Source of the DNA: Pycnopodia helianthoides
Lineage: Eukaryota; Echinodermata; Asteroidea; Forcipulatida; Asteriidae
Assembly: GCA_032158295.1 (NCBI GenBank)
Contig: CM063248.1
Location: 16,912,787 to 16,976,786, forward strand
Length of the DNA: 64,000 nt
Reading direction: 5' to 3'
Shown here: piece by piece, positions 26,001 to 41,000 of the stretch
Position numbering within the stretch: the first letter of the stretch is position 1
How the letters are laid out: the number at the start of each line of letters is the position of its first letter
Notes under the pieces: model-generated
The model's database searches: none
Told to the model about the DNA's origin: nothing
The model's input: the letters and a program-made list of their open reading frames with translations, nothing else
Program-made: the position numbers and the translations under genes

Positions 26001-29000
26001 GTGTGAAGAAAAAGAAACAAAATGGATAGGAATTATGTTTCATACCCATATGAAATATTCCCCAACTTTGACAATAAGGTGAGCAATTCAACACTGTGTT
26101 ACATTTTATTTACCGAGTGTGCACAAACACAAAACAAACAAAAACAGCAAAAAACACAACATTTATGATCCACTATTACCTCCAAGTGAATACAAAAGTA
26201 CAAGCCGTCATCTAATTGACTTTTTTTTTCTTTCTTTTTTTTTTAAATCAAGCAAGATTGCTATCTACATCAAGTGAAAGTACATCCAAGTTCAAATAAT
26301 GCTTCAGTCAAGAAAAGACATGTCAATAATTCATACTTATGATCCTAAAGCTGCACCCACTATTATTGGCATTGTGTATATAGTGCATGCATGAGCTTCA
26401 TCTGTGTACTACATGAGGGCTTGTACACAGATGGGGGAACCGTCTTTAAAGTAGAAAGGCTTACATTATCGTAGCGGGCGATAATATTTCCATATTTAAA
26501 CCACTTGGCTATCGTATTCAAGTCCCATCTTAAATCCCAGTGGAATATTGTCTTTGCGTTTTAATGACTTCCACAGATTTAAAAAAATACTAGCCAGCAC
26601 ACTTCTCTCCTATCTTCAACATCCTATAAATGTCAAAATAAGTCCCCATTCTCGCATACCTGTCATCATTAATAACCCAATCTGGGATCCTTGTTAAGCT
26701 CACAGACCGATTCACGGGTCCCATTTGCCGGACCCAGTATATCTCTGCATGGTTTGGCACTTGATACTGCACACGCTCCAGGCCATGGTAAATCAATTGC
26801 TGTGCCTAGATATATATATGCTATGAAATTTTCATTCAGCGAATTTGTGCGTTTACAAATTTATGAATCTCACAGGTTTGCTAAATTTTTAAAGTTCCCA
26901 AGATTTGTTTAAATATTAGTTCTACTGTAGGTTAGTCACCTTTGAAAATTAAAAGATTTTGTTTACGGCTTCAATTTAGCACTGAATATTTTATAAGACA
27001 GTGTAAAACAAGTGGAGAGATAAAGACATCTTTGGTGCATCTGATATGATAACATTTTTAGTAGGATGGTTGATGATATTTAATTTTGAATAAGGCAAAA
27101 ATAAAAAAAATAAAAAAATAATAATAGTGGCTTCTTATGCAATGAAGCTCATGGTGCTCCAACATTATTACCCCTGGTCATCACTGGGCCATTTATTTCA
27201 TTCCTTAAACTATCTCAGCTCCCTTTGGAGTATACAGCCTGTGCTGCCAAGTATGTAGCACACCGAGCTAAATCAATCACAAGAACCATCTCTGCCCTCA
27301 CAGGTACCCATTTACCCATGGGTGAAGAGAAACAATTACAGTAAGTGTCTTGCTCAAGGACACAAGTGTTATGACCGGGATTCGAACCCACACCCTGATG
27401 ACTTAACCATTATAACTTGAGTCCGATAAACTGCTCCACTACAACACACCAAATAGCTGTTTTCAGTTGTAATGTCATGTATTTATGCATCGCAAGAAAA
27501 ACTTATTGTGCACATAAGAAATACTTCTCCGAAACCAATAATATTTACAATGAACAGTTCACTTTTTATCTGACAAATGACTTTTAATTCAGAATGTAAC
27601 AATAAAGTGGTCTTCTTGTGTGTGAAGTACAGGCCTGGTATGTAGGCAACGGAGGCAATTGCCTCCATGCCTTTGCCTTGGTGCCTCTTAAAATGTTCCA
27701 CTGCAAATTTACATTTCCCTTGTAAAGGCGCTCATCAAAGGAAAACTGCCCTGCCCTTTACAACAACAAACTATCAGGCCTGGATAGTTCATATAATTCC
27801 TCAAATGTTTAGGTACTTAACAGGGGTTTCCGAAACGTTTTCATGCCCAGGGATGGGATTAATATTTTCGGAACTGGCTTAATTATTTCTTTATGAGAAT
27901 ATCGTTGTTACAATAAAACCCAGACTAAACAAAGTAAAGACAACAAATACTCTCATAAAATGCACCAGGATTTGTTGTTCATCAAGAAAGTATGAGATGC
28001 ATTTACCGTTAATTGTAGAACCTTGGCTGTAAGCCATGGTTGATAATCGACCATCCTATGTTGGAATCTTGGACTACCCTCAGATTTACCTCCAATTGAG
28101 CCAAATACAATGATAAACAATGGTGGCAGCCTATCGATCTCTGGTAATCCTAGTTTGTACAGCAAAAAGACAAAGGCCTAGAATCCAGGATTACACAATA
28201 ACCCTGGAAAAAGGGAAATTTTGAGCATGAAATCCACTACTCCAGTACCCTTTGTCCCTTATTGTACAGGGGAAACAAAGCGTTGCATGTTAAGCCCATG
28301 CACTGTGCACGCTACACTATGGAATGTCTGGGCATGTTATGTTCCAGTATTCCGAGTGCATGTACAAACACGTCATCCGATTTCTGGCACAGAAAATATT
28401 AGCGTGTACACATGTCTTCTTGCGTTACCTGGTTAATCTCTTATAAATAACATTTGTGTTACAAATGTTATTTACAAAGACTTAATAAATTTAAAAACTG
28501 TAGACTCTTTTTACAATTGACTTCAATTTTTTTGTCAAAAAGCAATTATTGTCCTAAAAAAAAATTCTTTGAGGGAAATTGAGACCGTGCAGTAGACTAC
28601 ATTAACAAACTTCTTACTTTGTGTGACAGATTCTCTTATCTTCACAGTTATGAATTTTCATTCCTGAACAAAGATTTCTATAGGCAACCCATTTAACCAT
28701 TAATATCTAATAACAAATAAACAGATATTCCAAACAAATGTCATGTCATTTAAAAAATGATAACATCTACTGTATGTCAAGCCTAGTTTAGTTTCCTATC
28801 AAGATTTGGACGTGCTTTTGTGTGTGATCAAATGGACCCACTGCGGATCCTCCATGCTGACAAAAACATACACCAGGTGGGTTTTACATTATCATTACAC
28901 ACTCAGTTCACATGGACCGGGAAATGACCAAGAATAAATCACATTGAAATCTTAGACTGGTGCCGGGAAACTCATTTAATGTCCATCTCATTGGTTGTTT

Positions 29001-32000
29001 ATGCCGGTTAATTGCTGCGGCCTCACAGGCGGCCGGCCAAGCATGGACACTTAAACAGATTTCAGCGAGCTTTACTTACAGCGATACCAAGGTAGTTCCG
29101 CTGTAGTGACTAAGATTATAGCATGGTTCCACATGGCAGACTTGTTGATCGGATTTGAATGAGACTTAATGCCTTAGCTATGCAATCTGATCGTTCCCCA
29201 ATCATGATAAATCTCTGCTACAATCTTCTGAGACCTTCTAGTTGCTAACATCCATGGCGGCGGCAGTGATTATGCCCTCATCTCTAAACTACTAAAGCAT
29301 TGTGTCGTGCATCAAAGCAGTTTCTCTGCATCACTTTTGTCGGAAAATCAAATTATTTAAATAAAAACTGAAGAAAACGTTTCTTTTTTACACAATTTAA
29401 AGCACGCTGACAACATTTTGGGGGCCAAAGACCCATAAACGCACTTTATGTGACCCGGCATAAATAAAATAAAAATTATGTGAAAGTTTAAGGCAATTGG
29501 TCATCAAAATCACAAGAAAATAATGAGAGAAAAAACCTTACATGTTTTCACTGTTTTCAAACATCAGGTTTTGTACTCACAATATCAAAACTAATTGCTT
29601 TACTTATTTCTCTAAAACTAAGGCATTTCAAGCAAAACTATTTTAAGGGAAGATTTTCACAATGACCATCTTCATACCATGTTAGTTTTGTGCAAATCTG
29701 TGAGTATTTATGTTTTTCCCTCTAATATTGTGCACACTCTTTAAAGGGAAGGTACATAACTACTTCTTGGAAGTACTTTACTCATGTAAATTAGTATTCT
29801 GAGCATGTTCTTTGTATCTAATCATATTTTAGCTGAGCATATCTTCTAAACAATCATCTACTAAAACATTTCATAGGTCTATTTACTTCAATAGATATCT
29901 TTTCCCAAGAGATTAAATTTCATTGAATAATGGTTAATGTTATACAAAAATGGGATGCATATGAGAAAAATATAGCAGAATGAACTCACTCATTGAAATC
30001 TAGACTATTTAATTTCACATGAAATGGAACAGTCCAGATTTCAATGAGTGATTATATTCTGCTATAATGAATAAAAACCACCCTATAATTTTTGTTATAT
30101 AGGCTCACACATAGATCCTTAAGTCATTTTATATTTTTCATATAGCTCATATTTATTGTAACAATAAATAACACAAAGTTTTGAACAGTTTATCATTAAT
30201 TTCAACAATAAGGTACTAAAAGGCTGATAAAGAGATAGCTGGAGCTATTTAAGACATGTTGGCTAAAGCGCACTGGGCGCTCAATGTAAAATCTATTAGT
30301 ACGCACGAAGCATAGCTGTGAAGCATCCCAAGCATCCTATGTTGATCAATATACGACTCCTACATAATTTTTGTTAGTATAGGCCTACAAGGCAAAATAA
30401 AGTATGTTCCAGCAATCAAGTGACAAGGATCTATAAGTGCGGCATATAATAAAGGTTGTAACCTATGGAACCTAGATATACCAAACAAGAAAGACAGAAT
30501 CACAAGATTTTGTTTCCATGGAACTTAGGAGATGAAAATGAGGCCCCAATACTGTTACACCCAGAGCAGGGCTTTGACCATGGCTTTGAAACTCTAATGA
30601 ATACATTTTTTTAAATGCAAAAACAGCCTTGAACTTTTTGTACTGACCCCATCAAGTCATTTATAGCAACAACAAAATTCCCCATAATTTTGCCTATTTC
30701 TGTTAAGAAAATAAGGTCACCATTTTGGTGTCTTGGTGTCCACAAAGTTCAGGTCGGATCTCAAAATAATTGCTACTAAATTTGAAAACACATGAAAGTA
30801 TTTCCACTTAAATTGTGTGCGACAAGTACTGTTTTACAAAATATCAATGTTATAGCGAACTATCAAACCTGTGGTGAGCTATAAAAGTTTATATAACACC
30901 CAAGCAGATCCTTGCCATTTGATTGGAGGATTGTCCGTCACGTGATAGCAAATAAACGTACTATTGCACGCTACGTCATTCACCGTGCATTTTTCGTTCC
31001 ATTCACCGTGTATTTTTCGTTCCATCCGATTTGTTCTATTGCACGGTGCGTACCACATCATTACGTGCGCGTGTCTGCACTTGGTCACTGTTGGATCTAA
31101 GCAAGCTGAACCAAATGAAATGGGTGCAATGTCACAATTAAATGTTTGTTGTTTTGAAAGTTGTATCCTCCAATCAAAATTTCAAAGATCTACTTGGATG
31201 TTATATAAAACAAATAATGAATGTTTTTCATTCGTGCAATAGTGAAGAATATTTTCATTCGTTGAAAGATGGAATGTTCCATTCAACTAAAGAACATTCC
31301 ATCTTTCAACTCATGAAAATATTTGCACCATTGCACTCATAAACATTCATTATTTGTATACTATTTAACATCACTTTAATTTGGGTGTCCACTATAGTAC
31401 GTATGCCAAGCTCATTTGGCAAACTTTCTGCTTCCAATTTTTAGCAAGGTAAGGGGCAGGGCTCACCCTTAACACTATCCCAATGTACGTTGTCTAGTAA
31501 AAGCTACTGTGCGCTAGTAAGCACTACTTCTTAACTTGCCCATGGGCTGCTAAAAACTGTGCGACCTCGTTGTTTAAAAGGCTTATGTTTCTTCCGTTTC
31601 AGTTGTTTTTGAGTGTGTGAATGTGTTCTACATTTGACCATTAAACTGGTTGTGATAAACTACCATCAACATATCAGAAAGATACATTTATGACAAAATA
31701 TCTTTAGAATCTGGGCTACTAAAACTTCTTTGGGGCTAATAAAACCGGTTTACTAGCCCGGTGGGCTACTTTACAAAAAGGTTAAGTGCAAGGCCTGTAA
31801 GACGTCATCTTTCTGAACGTCATAGCCTGAACCCAGGATTGGCAGCTATTGGTTGTAGTATGTGATCTCATGATGTTCCTTTGTGTCCATGCATGGAAAC
31901 AAAATTATGTACAGAAGATATCATTTCTCATGCCATTGCTGCCCAACTTCGCTGCAGGAATGCTGAACACTCTCCTTTTTTCTTTTCTTTCTTTTTTCAT

Positions 32001-35000
32001 AACCATTTTTGTATTATTTCACATTGTATAAAGCACAATCATTTTAAAAAATCTATATTGGCCTGTTGTCAATTTTCTGATGTACATGTACATAACTTGA
32101 ACACCATGGTGTCCGTGTTATGTACAAAAGTTATGCCATATGGCAAACTTGAGTGTGTGAATGAAAATTGCCTTGTTTCATCTTCGTGTTTCATAAAGAG
32201 TCATTGTGTTATAAATATGATATCAAAAGGATAGTGGAACAATATGTTTCCCCACGATGTTTGCATGGTGTCCGGGTTATGTGCACTAACTTGCCATCCT
32301 TTACTTGCCTACCATAAATATTGCAATAGATTCTAGATTTGGTGTTACATCATGTCCCTATGGTAAACAGTTTGTACAACATTTTATGAAACAGTTTTGA
32401 CTGGTAGGTCCAAATTACATGAGTGCATTAAAAAAGAACCCCATCTCATTCTCTGTACATAACTGTGTCCATCCAAACACAACTTAGTTCCTAAGGTGAT
32501 AAGATTGCTTGTGAATTACTTGTTCATGATATTATATTAAAGTGGTTTCGACACAACACATAAAACAACTTAACAGTCTTCCTGCACAGTAAAAGGAATG
32601 TGTCTTTGAAAGGCAAAGTTATGCACAGAAGAAGGCTCCTTTGACTCACTTCCTATTTTGTTAATACCTTTGTTCAGGAGCCACGGTTCAAATTCCGCTC
32701 TAGTAAATTTTTCTTTGTTCAACCCAAAACATTTAAAGTTTACCCAGTCAGTCTCCCTTGTGGTTTATTACTTGACATTTGAAATAAAAAGTTGCATCCC
32801 CTTAAGGTGATCCCACTGCTGCTGCTTCCCAGGTTGTATAGTAAACTTGGGTGTAATCTCTGGCTACACGGCAGTTACAGCAGGGTTTGCCCGTAACTTT
32901 TTCAGTGACTGGCCAGTAGGACCAGTTAGCTTGTTATTTCTCTGGTCTTACAGCCTTTTCACTAGTCCATACTTTATATTGAATATGGATGCTTTTCAAC
33001 ACTGAACTAGCCTTCACTTGGAGTGAAGTTTGACCTGGTCCTCAGGTGTTTTGACTGGCATTTGGCAGCAGAGCATTGTTAAGGGAGAACACTGTACAGG
33101 TTGAATGGCTTCTGACTGGCACCCCAGAACAAAGATAGTGTCAAAATAGGGAGATCTCCAACATTAGGGCTAGATAGCTCTGTTGGCAGAGCACTGGGGC
33201 ATTAATCCGGAGGTCCTAGGTTCAAATCTAGCTGTAGTAAATTTTTCTTTTTTCAACCCCAAATTGTTTTCTGATAGTTGATAACATTTCACCTAATAAT
33301 AATAAAAGTGGCTTCTTATCTAGCGCTCATATCCGTCACTCAGTGATGCTCAAGGCGCTTCAACATTCATTATTTTCCTGCAAGGTATTGTGGAGCTACT
33401 TTTTTGAAGTATTAGACCTATTCCTTTACATAGCACCATGTAATGGTTTACAAGGTGCTGTGGTGCAATATGCAGCCAATCCAACCAGGAACCCCTTCTC
33501 TTTACGATAAGTGCACTGGGTTCTTTTACGTGCATTACACAACACACTAGACCAACGGCTTTACGTCCCATCCGAAGGGCGCAGCAATAATGGTTAAGTG
33601 TCTTGCTTAAGGACACAAGTGTCACGACCGGGACTCAAACCCATACTCTGTTGAACAGAAACACCAGAGCTTGAGTCCGGTGCTCTTATCTGCTCAGCCA
33701 CGACACCCCCCCAAAAAGGAAGAGAAATGTATGTTTTACCTCATTTCCTCCAACAGCTTTTGTTAGTATGACGGCAGAAGACACAGGTGGCGGCATACAA
33801 CCAACAACTTGTAACCTGTGAAGATCAGGATTAATAAAGTAACTTTAGGAATGTTTGGATAAGGCCTTTCAAAGGTACACATGCCATCTTGTGTAACACA
33901 AAACTTGAACCCCAAAACAGAGCAAAGTTTTTTCCAGCTGGAAGTGCAATTAGGGCAAATCATCGACAAGCCACCTTTAAATCTGTCACATGAGGTACAT
34001 GCATTAGAATAAGTGAATAAAAGAGTGGTGGCGAGGTCGTAAAAGACTGTCAAAAACCGGCAGGGTCATGGCTGTGTGATAAAAGACCGAGCCAAACAAG
34101 GTCCTTTATCGCACAGCCACGACCCTACAAGATTTAAAATGTATAAGACTGAGTCACCACTCTTTTTTTGTTTCTCATTCATAAGTACCACTCCATTAAA
34201 TACATCAAAAAACCTTTGAAAGTTGAGAACAAATCTGACAGTTTAGCCTTAACTCGCCTCGACCCTTGGTTGACTTTCTATCCATGTTGAGCACTAACTA
34301 GCTCCTCGTGAGTTTAGAACTTGTGCGCTTAAGTTTCAAACTATCGCACCCAAATTTTAAACTTACGCGAGCCAAATGTGGGAACTACAAATTTAAATTG
34401 GGCCATGCAATTTGCGCACTCCATGCAATCATGTAATAGCGCCCTCTTTTGACTCTATTTCCCCAAGCTATGTTTAAGCGCTCCAACACCGTGTTTATAT
34501 CGCACATACATAAATCCATTCTGATTGGACGAGAGGACATCACGTGGCCGTGTTTAAACGGAGGATATAGACACAGTTAGAAGTGTTTAAACATGGACTG
34601 GCAACTTTTTGTCAAAGAGGGCGCTATCACGTTTGTACGGAGCGCACAAATTTGGTAAGCCGCATAGTTTATTTCGCGCAAGTTGGAAACTTGCGTGCGA
34701 TAGCTTGAAACTTAAGCGCGCAAGTTCGAAACTTGCGCGACGCGGTTTTTCTACACGCATAGAAATTTAACGCCGAGTCAAGGTGAGCTAAGGCTAAACT
34801 GTCAGATTTGTTCTCAACTTTTACAGGGTTTTGGGATATTTTTAGGGGAAAGGTATTTATGAATGGGAATCAAAGTGTGTTGAATCGGTTTTAAACTAGT
34901 GGTTTAAACCCGCCGAGCGAGGCCTGGTTCTTGATAATATTACCTCGTCTCGGTCATATTATCAAGAACCAGGCCTCGGCGGGTTTAAACCACTAGTTTA

Positions 35001-38000
35001 AAACCTCTTCACCACACATTGATTCCCTTATTTAAACATGGCCACGTGATCGCCTCTAGACCAATCAGAATGGATGAACTGTCCCGGGTATTTATGAAAA
35101 AGTGTTGAAATGGTCGTGAGGAAATAACATTTGATCAAATTTATTTGTTTCATTACAAAAATATGTCACAACGACAAGAGGTGTTAAAGCTAAAAAATAA
35201 ACAGCATTCAGTTTCACAGAATGCTGGACATGGCCAATCAATGGTTGGGGGAAGTTAGCTCTAGCTCTCTCATGTTTCAAAACACATTTCAGTTTACCAA
35301 CCTGTTAAAAAATTACTAAAGTAGGCTAAGAAAACAGCTAATAACCGTGTGCATGTTCATGTAATAATATGAGCTTATTTTGATATACCCTTCATCAAAA
35401 TAAGAATTTTTTCTTGGATATGGTGATCTTATACGGGATTGTTTCCCAAGACAAATGAAACTAACTTCTCAAGACAAATGCAAAAGCCAAAAGACAAAAA
35501 ATACATGGATGTATTTTTTGTCTTTTGGCTTTTGAGCATGTTCATGTAATATGCGCTTATTTTTTAAACCTTTCCCAAGTGATAAAAAACACCACACATT
35601 TATGAATGGTTCCAAAGTCTTTGCTCCCACTTGCCCCCAAATGAAAGTGTCTGGTCACGCCACTGCGTGTACTTGACAGAAATGTTGCAGTCAATGCTGT
35701 CAACTTCGATAACAAAAATGGTGTTGAATCAGTTAGATTTTGGATGTCTACCTGCATGGGCAGGCAACTATGTAAACATGTATTCATATTCAGTTATGTC
35801 ATTAAAAACATGAGATGTTTTCAATGATTGCTTTCTTTTTCAGAAAACTTATATTTAGTTATGGTTTTTTCTCATTATTAAGACAAGTGTTACAATACAA
35901 ACAGATTAACACTTTAAAGAGCCGACAGGTCCCTGCAGATAAATAGTTGATAAATAGCTGTAAAACAAAAATTAAAGATCCCACGGCCACACAGTCTTCA
36001 GAATGGGAAAGAGGACTTTTTAGGGCACTGTTGTGACCAGTTTTTTGGGGGTTGGTGATTTGCAAAAGTTGAGAGAACAATCAATGTGTCCATATAATCA
36101 ATTTATCACAAAATAAATGGTGCATGAAAGGGTTAACAAAAAAAGGATTTTTCACACTATTACCAATCCTGTATCATACCTCTCAAAATTCACTTTGTTT
36201 CTAAATTCTGTAATGTTTGGAGAGTGACCACCAACGAGTCGGACTGTTAGTATAAACTGTCTCCTCACCCTTTAAGCAGCCATTCGTCTACTGGTGTCAG
36301 CAGGAGGAAGTGAACCAAGACCCACACAAGACATGGCACAACAGCAAGGGTAAAGGACTGAATGAAGATGTGCAGCTTGAAATTGAACAGTGCAGTGCGT
36401 AGATCCTATGACAAGGAAACAAACAGTGCGTGTTAATAGAAGAGGAAGATTCTTGGCCTTAAAGGGGTAGGGTAAACTGGGGTAAAAACGCCCGTTTTTT
36501 AAGTTTTAGTTAAATATCTCAGAACTTCTTGGAGACACAGAGAAATTAATGTGTGGTTTTATCCATTACATATCTCCTCTATTGTGTGCAAATATAAAAT
36601 TATAGTCACTGTGTTGAAAAAGTGAAATTTTCCACCCTTTTTGGATGGAAGTTTGGCGGGCGTTTTTACCCGGGTCTCGGGGTAAAAACGCCCGCCCGCC
36701 CAGAGGTCGCTATATGACAGGTTTTTTTTGTAATGGAATCATATTTATTAAATTAATTCAATATTGAGGGATACTACATTAACTGCAAACAACTTTTCAA
36801 ACACAGTTGGTTCATTATAACTACAAACTCAATCATTTTAAACCGATAACTTTATGTGGTATGTTGAAACATTAGCATTCATAATTCACGCACAATAAAC
36901 TTGAACACTTATTTTATGTACCAACTTAGAAAGGTCTAAGGTTAACTCCAGCAAGGCTTCATTGGTCTGAGGAAATCATCCCAGAAGCTCCTGGTGCTGA
37001 TTTCACAAAGCACTAAGATTCATCTTAAGATGAGTTGTCAGTAATACCACAGTGATTTTTAGTGTGACATCACACCTAGCTTAGCAAGTAAGATGTACAT
37101 TTAAGCTCGCGAATGTACATTGACGGTAAGAGAGAGATTTTGTCACATGACCGCAGTGGGATGACTATTGACTACACAACATACATAAACAGGAATAGGC
37201 CTACTGGTGTAACAGAAACAGTCAATTGGAAAGAGATGAGAGCACACAGGACACCAAGAGATGAACAACGAAGAGGGTGACAAGGGGGGGGGGTAGAGGG
37301 AAGGAGCTGGTATGACCACAAGAGGTTGGAAACACAAAACACAATACCAAAGGTGGGAAGGGGGTTAGTTAGTTAATGAGGCAGACTAAAAATGTGTATA
37401 TCTGTGGGGATAAGGAGAAGGCAAAGACAAAAGGTTATTAGCCGTTTCTTTTTGGATGTTCAGACCAATGGGGTTGAATGATCTGGATGCACTTTATCCA
37501 CAGTTTCTCCCTACTCAGGCGAACAGTTTCTCTGTTGTCACCTAGTGCCTTAATGCCCTGTGAAATCATGGCAGAAATAGTCCTATTCATGAAGTTATAA
37601 TATTTAGGCCCAATCATTCGACATAATCATTTAATGCCGTTTGCAGTGGTACTTAGCATGAAGGAAAGTTATTTGTGAAAAAAATCAAATACGTCACAAT
37701 AAACTTTGCAAATTTTAATTGAACCTTAACCTAATTGATCAAACCTGAATAAAAAAATATAAGAAATACACAGTTTTATATATAATAGGCTTCTAATAGT
37801 GAATATAAATTTAAAATATGGCTGTTAGTTACTAATATTTAGGTTTTTTTGAAGATTAATGAGGCTTTAATGGAGTTCGATGTTAAGGATGCTACTGGGC
37901 GTTTTTACCCCGAGGTACTTGATTTATCCTGGGGTAAAAACGCCCACTTACAAAACATGTTAAGCAAATATTAAAATTGATTTTAATATTTTGATCATTT

Positions 38001-41000
38001 ATTATTGTGTAGTTAACCCATCTTAACAAATATCAACTAAAGAATAATAAAAAAAAAACAATGTGCTGTTTTTATTTTATTTTAAGTGAAATACGTTTAA
38101 ACCTTCGACAGTCATTTTTCAAAACTTTTTTTTCCAAATTTTTTTTAACAGCACCTATGCACCCTTAAAATATGTTAATGAGTTTAATTATTGTTTTCAT
38201 GTTTTTTGCCATGCATAGTACCTATTAGAAATATATTTCATTTAGTAATTCTATGTTTCTTTTTTAACTAGCAATGGAAACAAGTCAAGTGGGCGTTTTT
38301 ACCCCATGGGCGTTTTTACCCCAGTTTACCCTAGAACTACAATACACTGGCAACAGCATTTAACCTAGACATACAGTTGTACACGAGTAATACATGTACA
38401 CATATAGTTGAGTTGTAACCAGGAAATGTGGGTATCTCAGCCCAGGCCCTGGTGTACCTGTGGTTTATCCTTATAGAGAATGCAAAACCCCATAGAAAAC
38501 ATTTGCATTTACCCTTCTCCATTGTGGACAAGATGGCCAAATAAGCACATTCTCGAATCAGGAGAATTAAATTTAAGCACCTGGGTCGCCGCAGCATTTG
38601 AGTTATGCCTTCACAAAGCAGCGAGACTTGAAAAAAGTTTGTGTGTTTCCGAATCACCACAATAGCTCTGCCATTTCACAGGCCGAGATAACCCAGGAAC
38701 AATCAAAGCAGTGTTAAAATACAGTACTTGCATAGTAATCTCTAAGCTTACGTTCTGATGTGCTTTTAACATGACAAAGTGTACTCCAAATTTTTTTTGT
38801 TCAAAACCTGACAGCAGATTTAATAACTGGTGCTTCTTATCTGTAAATACATACAGTATTTTTGTGCTATGTTTTGCATAAATAATAAAGGCCCAAGAAA
38901 ATATGGTGGGTAGGTCAGATTTGTTGTATTATTATTATTGTTATTAAATTCAGCTGAATAATCAGCTTAAATTATTTTGGTCTCTCAGACATCTGTACTG
39001 CGTCTGTGTAGTAAAATATTTCAAAATGTATTTGAAAACCAAATATTTGAACACAGGTGTTTGTAATGTCTATGTTAAAGGAACATTACAGAACTGATCA
39101 CAGATTTACACAAAACTTACACGGTCTAATGATGATGATGATAGTAGAAAACATCCCTTGAAATATTTATGTCTGAAATATCATATTTGATGAGAAATGA
39201 ATAAACTAATTTTCTGATTGGGGTTTATCGCTCAGTGAGTGTTTTATTCATTTGTTGAATCTATGTGATTTCATGCAAATGTGTAATTGGTTTTTCACTA
39301 TTTTTTCATGACCCAGATAGCCGATAGATCTCAAACTTCTACAGGTTTGTCAGTTTATGTATATGGTGGATTACATAAAGTGCTTACACTGCCAGCAAAA
39401 ACCAATTCCCCCAAGGTCAGTATCATGTCTCAAACATAAATTTAATTTTAAATTATTTCCCCTGAAAATAGAGTCAGCTGCATTTTTAGGGTTGGTCAGG
39501 TAATGGGCCTTAGTTGGCTCGAGGGTCAAATTCAGTTTTGCAGTGCACTCATCTTTCAATAAACAGGGTCCCCTGAAACTGGGAGGGGGGGAATAAAAAG
39601 TCTCTAACCTCATGTTAAAACGGTGTCAAACGCCACTGTGTTTGATACCCTTGTGCAATTGTTACACCGTTTTGACGTGAGGTTGAGACTTGGATTTTTT
39701 TCCAAAATTTTCATAAGGAGTCTCTCCTTTGGAAAATGAGTGAATCCCAAAACTGAATTTGACCTTGGAGCCTCTCTTCAATAGTCAGGAAATTTGTCTA
39801 ATTTTATGTTTCTCATTGCAATTAAGGATTTTGTAAATCTTGACAAGAATATCTTACTTCTGTCTTCAAAGACAATCCACTATTGAAGAAGATAAAAGAA
39901 ACTGCAAAGTACTTCACCGTAATCTCTGGTCTGATGGGTCCTGCAAAAAAAAGGAAACAAAATGGGGAGTTCATTTCAATTTGTAAAGGTTTTATGCTTG
40001 ATGGGTAACAATTGAACAAAAACACAACTTTGAATCAAAGCTTACTTTAAAAAAATCTTGTTACCAGTACCAACTTGCCTAAGAAATGTTTCCCTCAGAA
40101 TTACTACTTCACGTATTTTGAGAAAATTGGCCTAAAAACATCACTCTATTTCGCCATTTATAATACAACAACTAAAGTACCTGGTACCCATTAACTGCTA
40201 TTTTTTTTTTTGGGGGGGGGGTTCTTAAAAATGATATAATCTTTTTTAATGACATTTTTGCAGGTCGGTTGTTTGGTGTTTGTTTTAAAAACAAGAGTAT
40301 TTAAATGAATTTGTTCGTCCAAATACTAATGATGGATGTATAAATCTATAATGCATTATCGTATTATCATACTCCCGAACAAAAGAAAAGTTCCCTAAAT
40401 TTACATTTTTTTTTTAAATACTCAAGACATAAGATAATTTAAACGAAGCATTTGGAGGATAGGCAAACGAACAGTACATACATTTTGCACTGTAAGTGTC
40501 AGTTTTCTGAAGATTTTGAAAATCCAAGCAAGAATAAAACAAATAGTGCGCAATAAACCTTTTTGACCCTCTCAATGAATTACATGGGAAACAATGGAAA
40601 TGTCACAGATGTCACTTAAAGGAACATTACAGAATTGGTAAGAAAAAAACTTGTAAAATATACTTTTTGATCACAGATTTACATAAAACTTACACGGTCT
40701 AATGATGATGATAGTAGAAAACATCCCTTGAATATTTCTGTCTGAAACGCCATATTTGATGAGAAATAAATAAACTAATTATCCGACTGGAGTTTATCGT
40801 TATCGCTCAGTGAGCGTTTTATTCATTTTTTGAATCTATATGATTTCCTGCAAATGTGTAATCGGTTTTTCACTATTTTCTCGTGACCCAGATGGCCGAT
40901 CGATCTCAAACTTCTACAGGTTTGTCAGTTTATGTATAGGTGGATTACATAAAGTGCTTACACTGCCAGCAACTGTTTTGTTGGCAAAAACCAATTCTGT

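Larger units (their letters stand above)
25999..33739. other. SLC10A7 intron 4 (7.7 kb)
   Basis: Contains minus-strand tRNA-Leu-type SINEs (27.1-27.4 and 33.3-33.7 kb), family E (29.4 kb), hairpins at 29971-30065 and 31210-31357, family F (32.9 kb) and SINE-1 pieces (32.7 and 33.2 kb). The stretches 26.0-27.1, 27.5-29.4, 30.1-30.9 and 31.4-32.6 kb show nothing I can name. Confidence 0.65.
33816..36268. other. SLC10A7 intron 3
   Basis: Dominated by the fold-back cluster (34.06-35.1 kb) and a perfect palindrome (35.48 kb). 35.56-36.27 kb holds nothing recognised. Confidence 0.7.
36406..39857. other. SLC10A7 intron 2
   Basis: Holds the 1.86-kb TA-flanked element (36470-38331) and MITE-A copy 4 (39075-39408). 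Otherwise nothing recognised. Confidence 0.75.
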
